Assembly: GCA_021784975.1 (NCBI GenBank)
Contig: JAJYGU010000068.1
Coordinates: 1-5,260, forward strand
Direction of reading: 5' to 3'
Source of the DNA: Planctomycetota bacterium
GTDB taxonomy: Bacteria > Planctomycetota > Planctomycetia > Pirellulales > Thermoguttaceae
Length of the DNA stretch: 5,260 nt
Part shown: positions 4,867-5,260 of the stretch, in pieces
How the letters are laid out: each line of letters starts with the position of its first letter
Position numbering within the stretch: position 1 is the first letter of the stretch
Position numbers and translations under genes: made by a program
Notes under the pieces: generated by a model
What the model saw: only the letters and a program-made list of their open reading frames with translations
The model's database searches: none
What the model was told of the DNA's origin: nothing

Positions 4867-5260
4867 ATGGGCGCCATAATGCTGTCGATGGCCCTGGCGA
4901 CGCTGGGGATCGACGTCGGCTGGCAGAAACTGCCCGAGGGAGGCAGGCAGTATATCATCCAAATTGAGCCGCAAACGCTGGAGGCCCTGCGCAGCGGTCA
5001 GGCCATTCAAAGCGACCTGCCTAGCAATCTGAACGACATCCGTTCGTACCGCATCGTAGTCGGGACCAAGAAGCTCCCCCGCGACCCGCTCCCGCCGGCG
5101 GTGATCCTCGACAAGCCGGCCCTGCCGCCGGCCACCCAGCAACCGTCAGCCCCGCCGCGGGAGATGCTCCCGCCGGCAGTATCATCCGACCTCGCCATGA
5201 AACCGTCGGCCGGCCAGCGGGCGGTCTCCAAGGAACCAGCCGCCGCGCCGGCAACCCCAA
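4867..5260 (+). CDS. Unrecognised protein, 5' part only (truncated by window end)
   Basis: An open frame runs from ATG at 4867 to the window edge without a stop, giving 131 residues. The first 15 residues are mildly hydrophobic (MGAIMLSMALATLGI), but no positive n-region is seen, so a signal peptide is doubtful. Residues 16-70 form a compact, probably folded segment: GWQKLPEGGRQYIIQIEPQT (18-37), LEALRSGQAIQSDLP (38-52), and DIRSYRIVVGTKKLPRD (57-73). From about 74 on the protein is rich in Pro and Ala, like a linker leading to a further domain or a membrane segment beyond the window. I recall similar YIIQIEP segments in planctomycete hypothetical proteins, but cannot name a function. The start is well supported by GGGAGG at 4855-4860. 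Codon use, with G/C at third positions, fits its neighbours. Its 178-base separation from tsaD suggests a separate transcription unit. Confidence 0.75.
   Translation, partial: MGAIMLSMALATLGIDVGWQKLPEGGRQYIIQIEPQTLEALRSGQAIQSDLPSNLNDIRSYRIVVGTKKLPRDPLPPAVILDKPALPPATQQPSAPPREMLPPAVSSDLAMKPSAGQRAVSKEPAAAPATP

Noticed and set aside
4692..4967. A 91-codon + strand frame starting with GTG
   Set aside because: It begins inside the hairpin repeat, crosses the T-rich array and runs out of frame over the start of the better supported gene at 4867.
1..5260. A novel multi-gene defence or mobile system
   Set aside because: The recognisable genes are housekeeping or envelope functions, with no integrase, transposase, toxin-antitoxin pair, nuclease or NTPase partners and no coding anomaly.

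Overview
The window is GC-rich and densely coded on the + strand. It looks like a chromosomal segment of a planctomycete, probably of the Pirellulales type. That placement is an inference from protein style: a DUF1207-like outer-membrane protein ending in WYDF, Ala/Pro-rich linkers behind Sec signal peptides, and a truncated last gene that resembles planctomycete secreted proteins. No rRNA or other marker was available to confirm it. All supported genes are on the + strand. The large minus-strand open frames are shadows of real genes.

Layout: (1) 30-1193, a secreted or outer-membrane DUF1207-family protein. (2) 1292-1951, a small SAM-dependent methyltransferase resembling phospholipid N-methyltransferases (COG3963/PmtA-like). 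(3) 1951-2190, a non-coding spacer. It holds a degenerate tandem array with a 7-base period, folded back on itself as a long inverted repeat, then a perfect 14-base palindrome, then a good sigma70-like promoter. (4) 2191-3639, a carboxy-terminal processing protease (S41 family) with a signal peptide, a PDZ domain and an intact Ser-Lys-Gln catalytic set. (5) 3636-4688, tsaD, the t6A tRNA-modification enzyme, whose GTG start overlaps the protease stop by 4 bases. (6) 4689-4866, a second spacer with a small hairpin and a second, AT-rich 7-base-period array. (7) 4867 to the window end, the 5' part of an unrecognised gene with an excellent Shine-Dalgarno; it runs off the edge.

The protease and tsaD almost certainly form one transcript, driven by the promoter at 2140-2168, with tsaD translationally coupled. 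The flanking genes share no obvious pathway with them. I see no sign of a defence system, mobile element, CRISPR or new multi-gene machine. The most unusual content is non-coding: both larger spacers carry heptanucleotide-period arrays. Their unit sequence changes, but the 7-base phase is mostly kept, and one array is arranged as a 20-bp fold-back.
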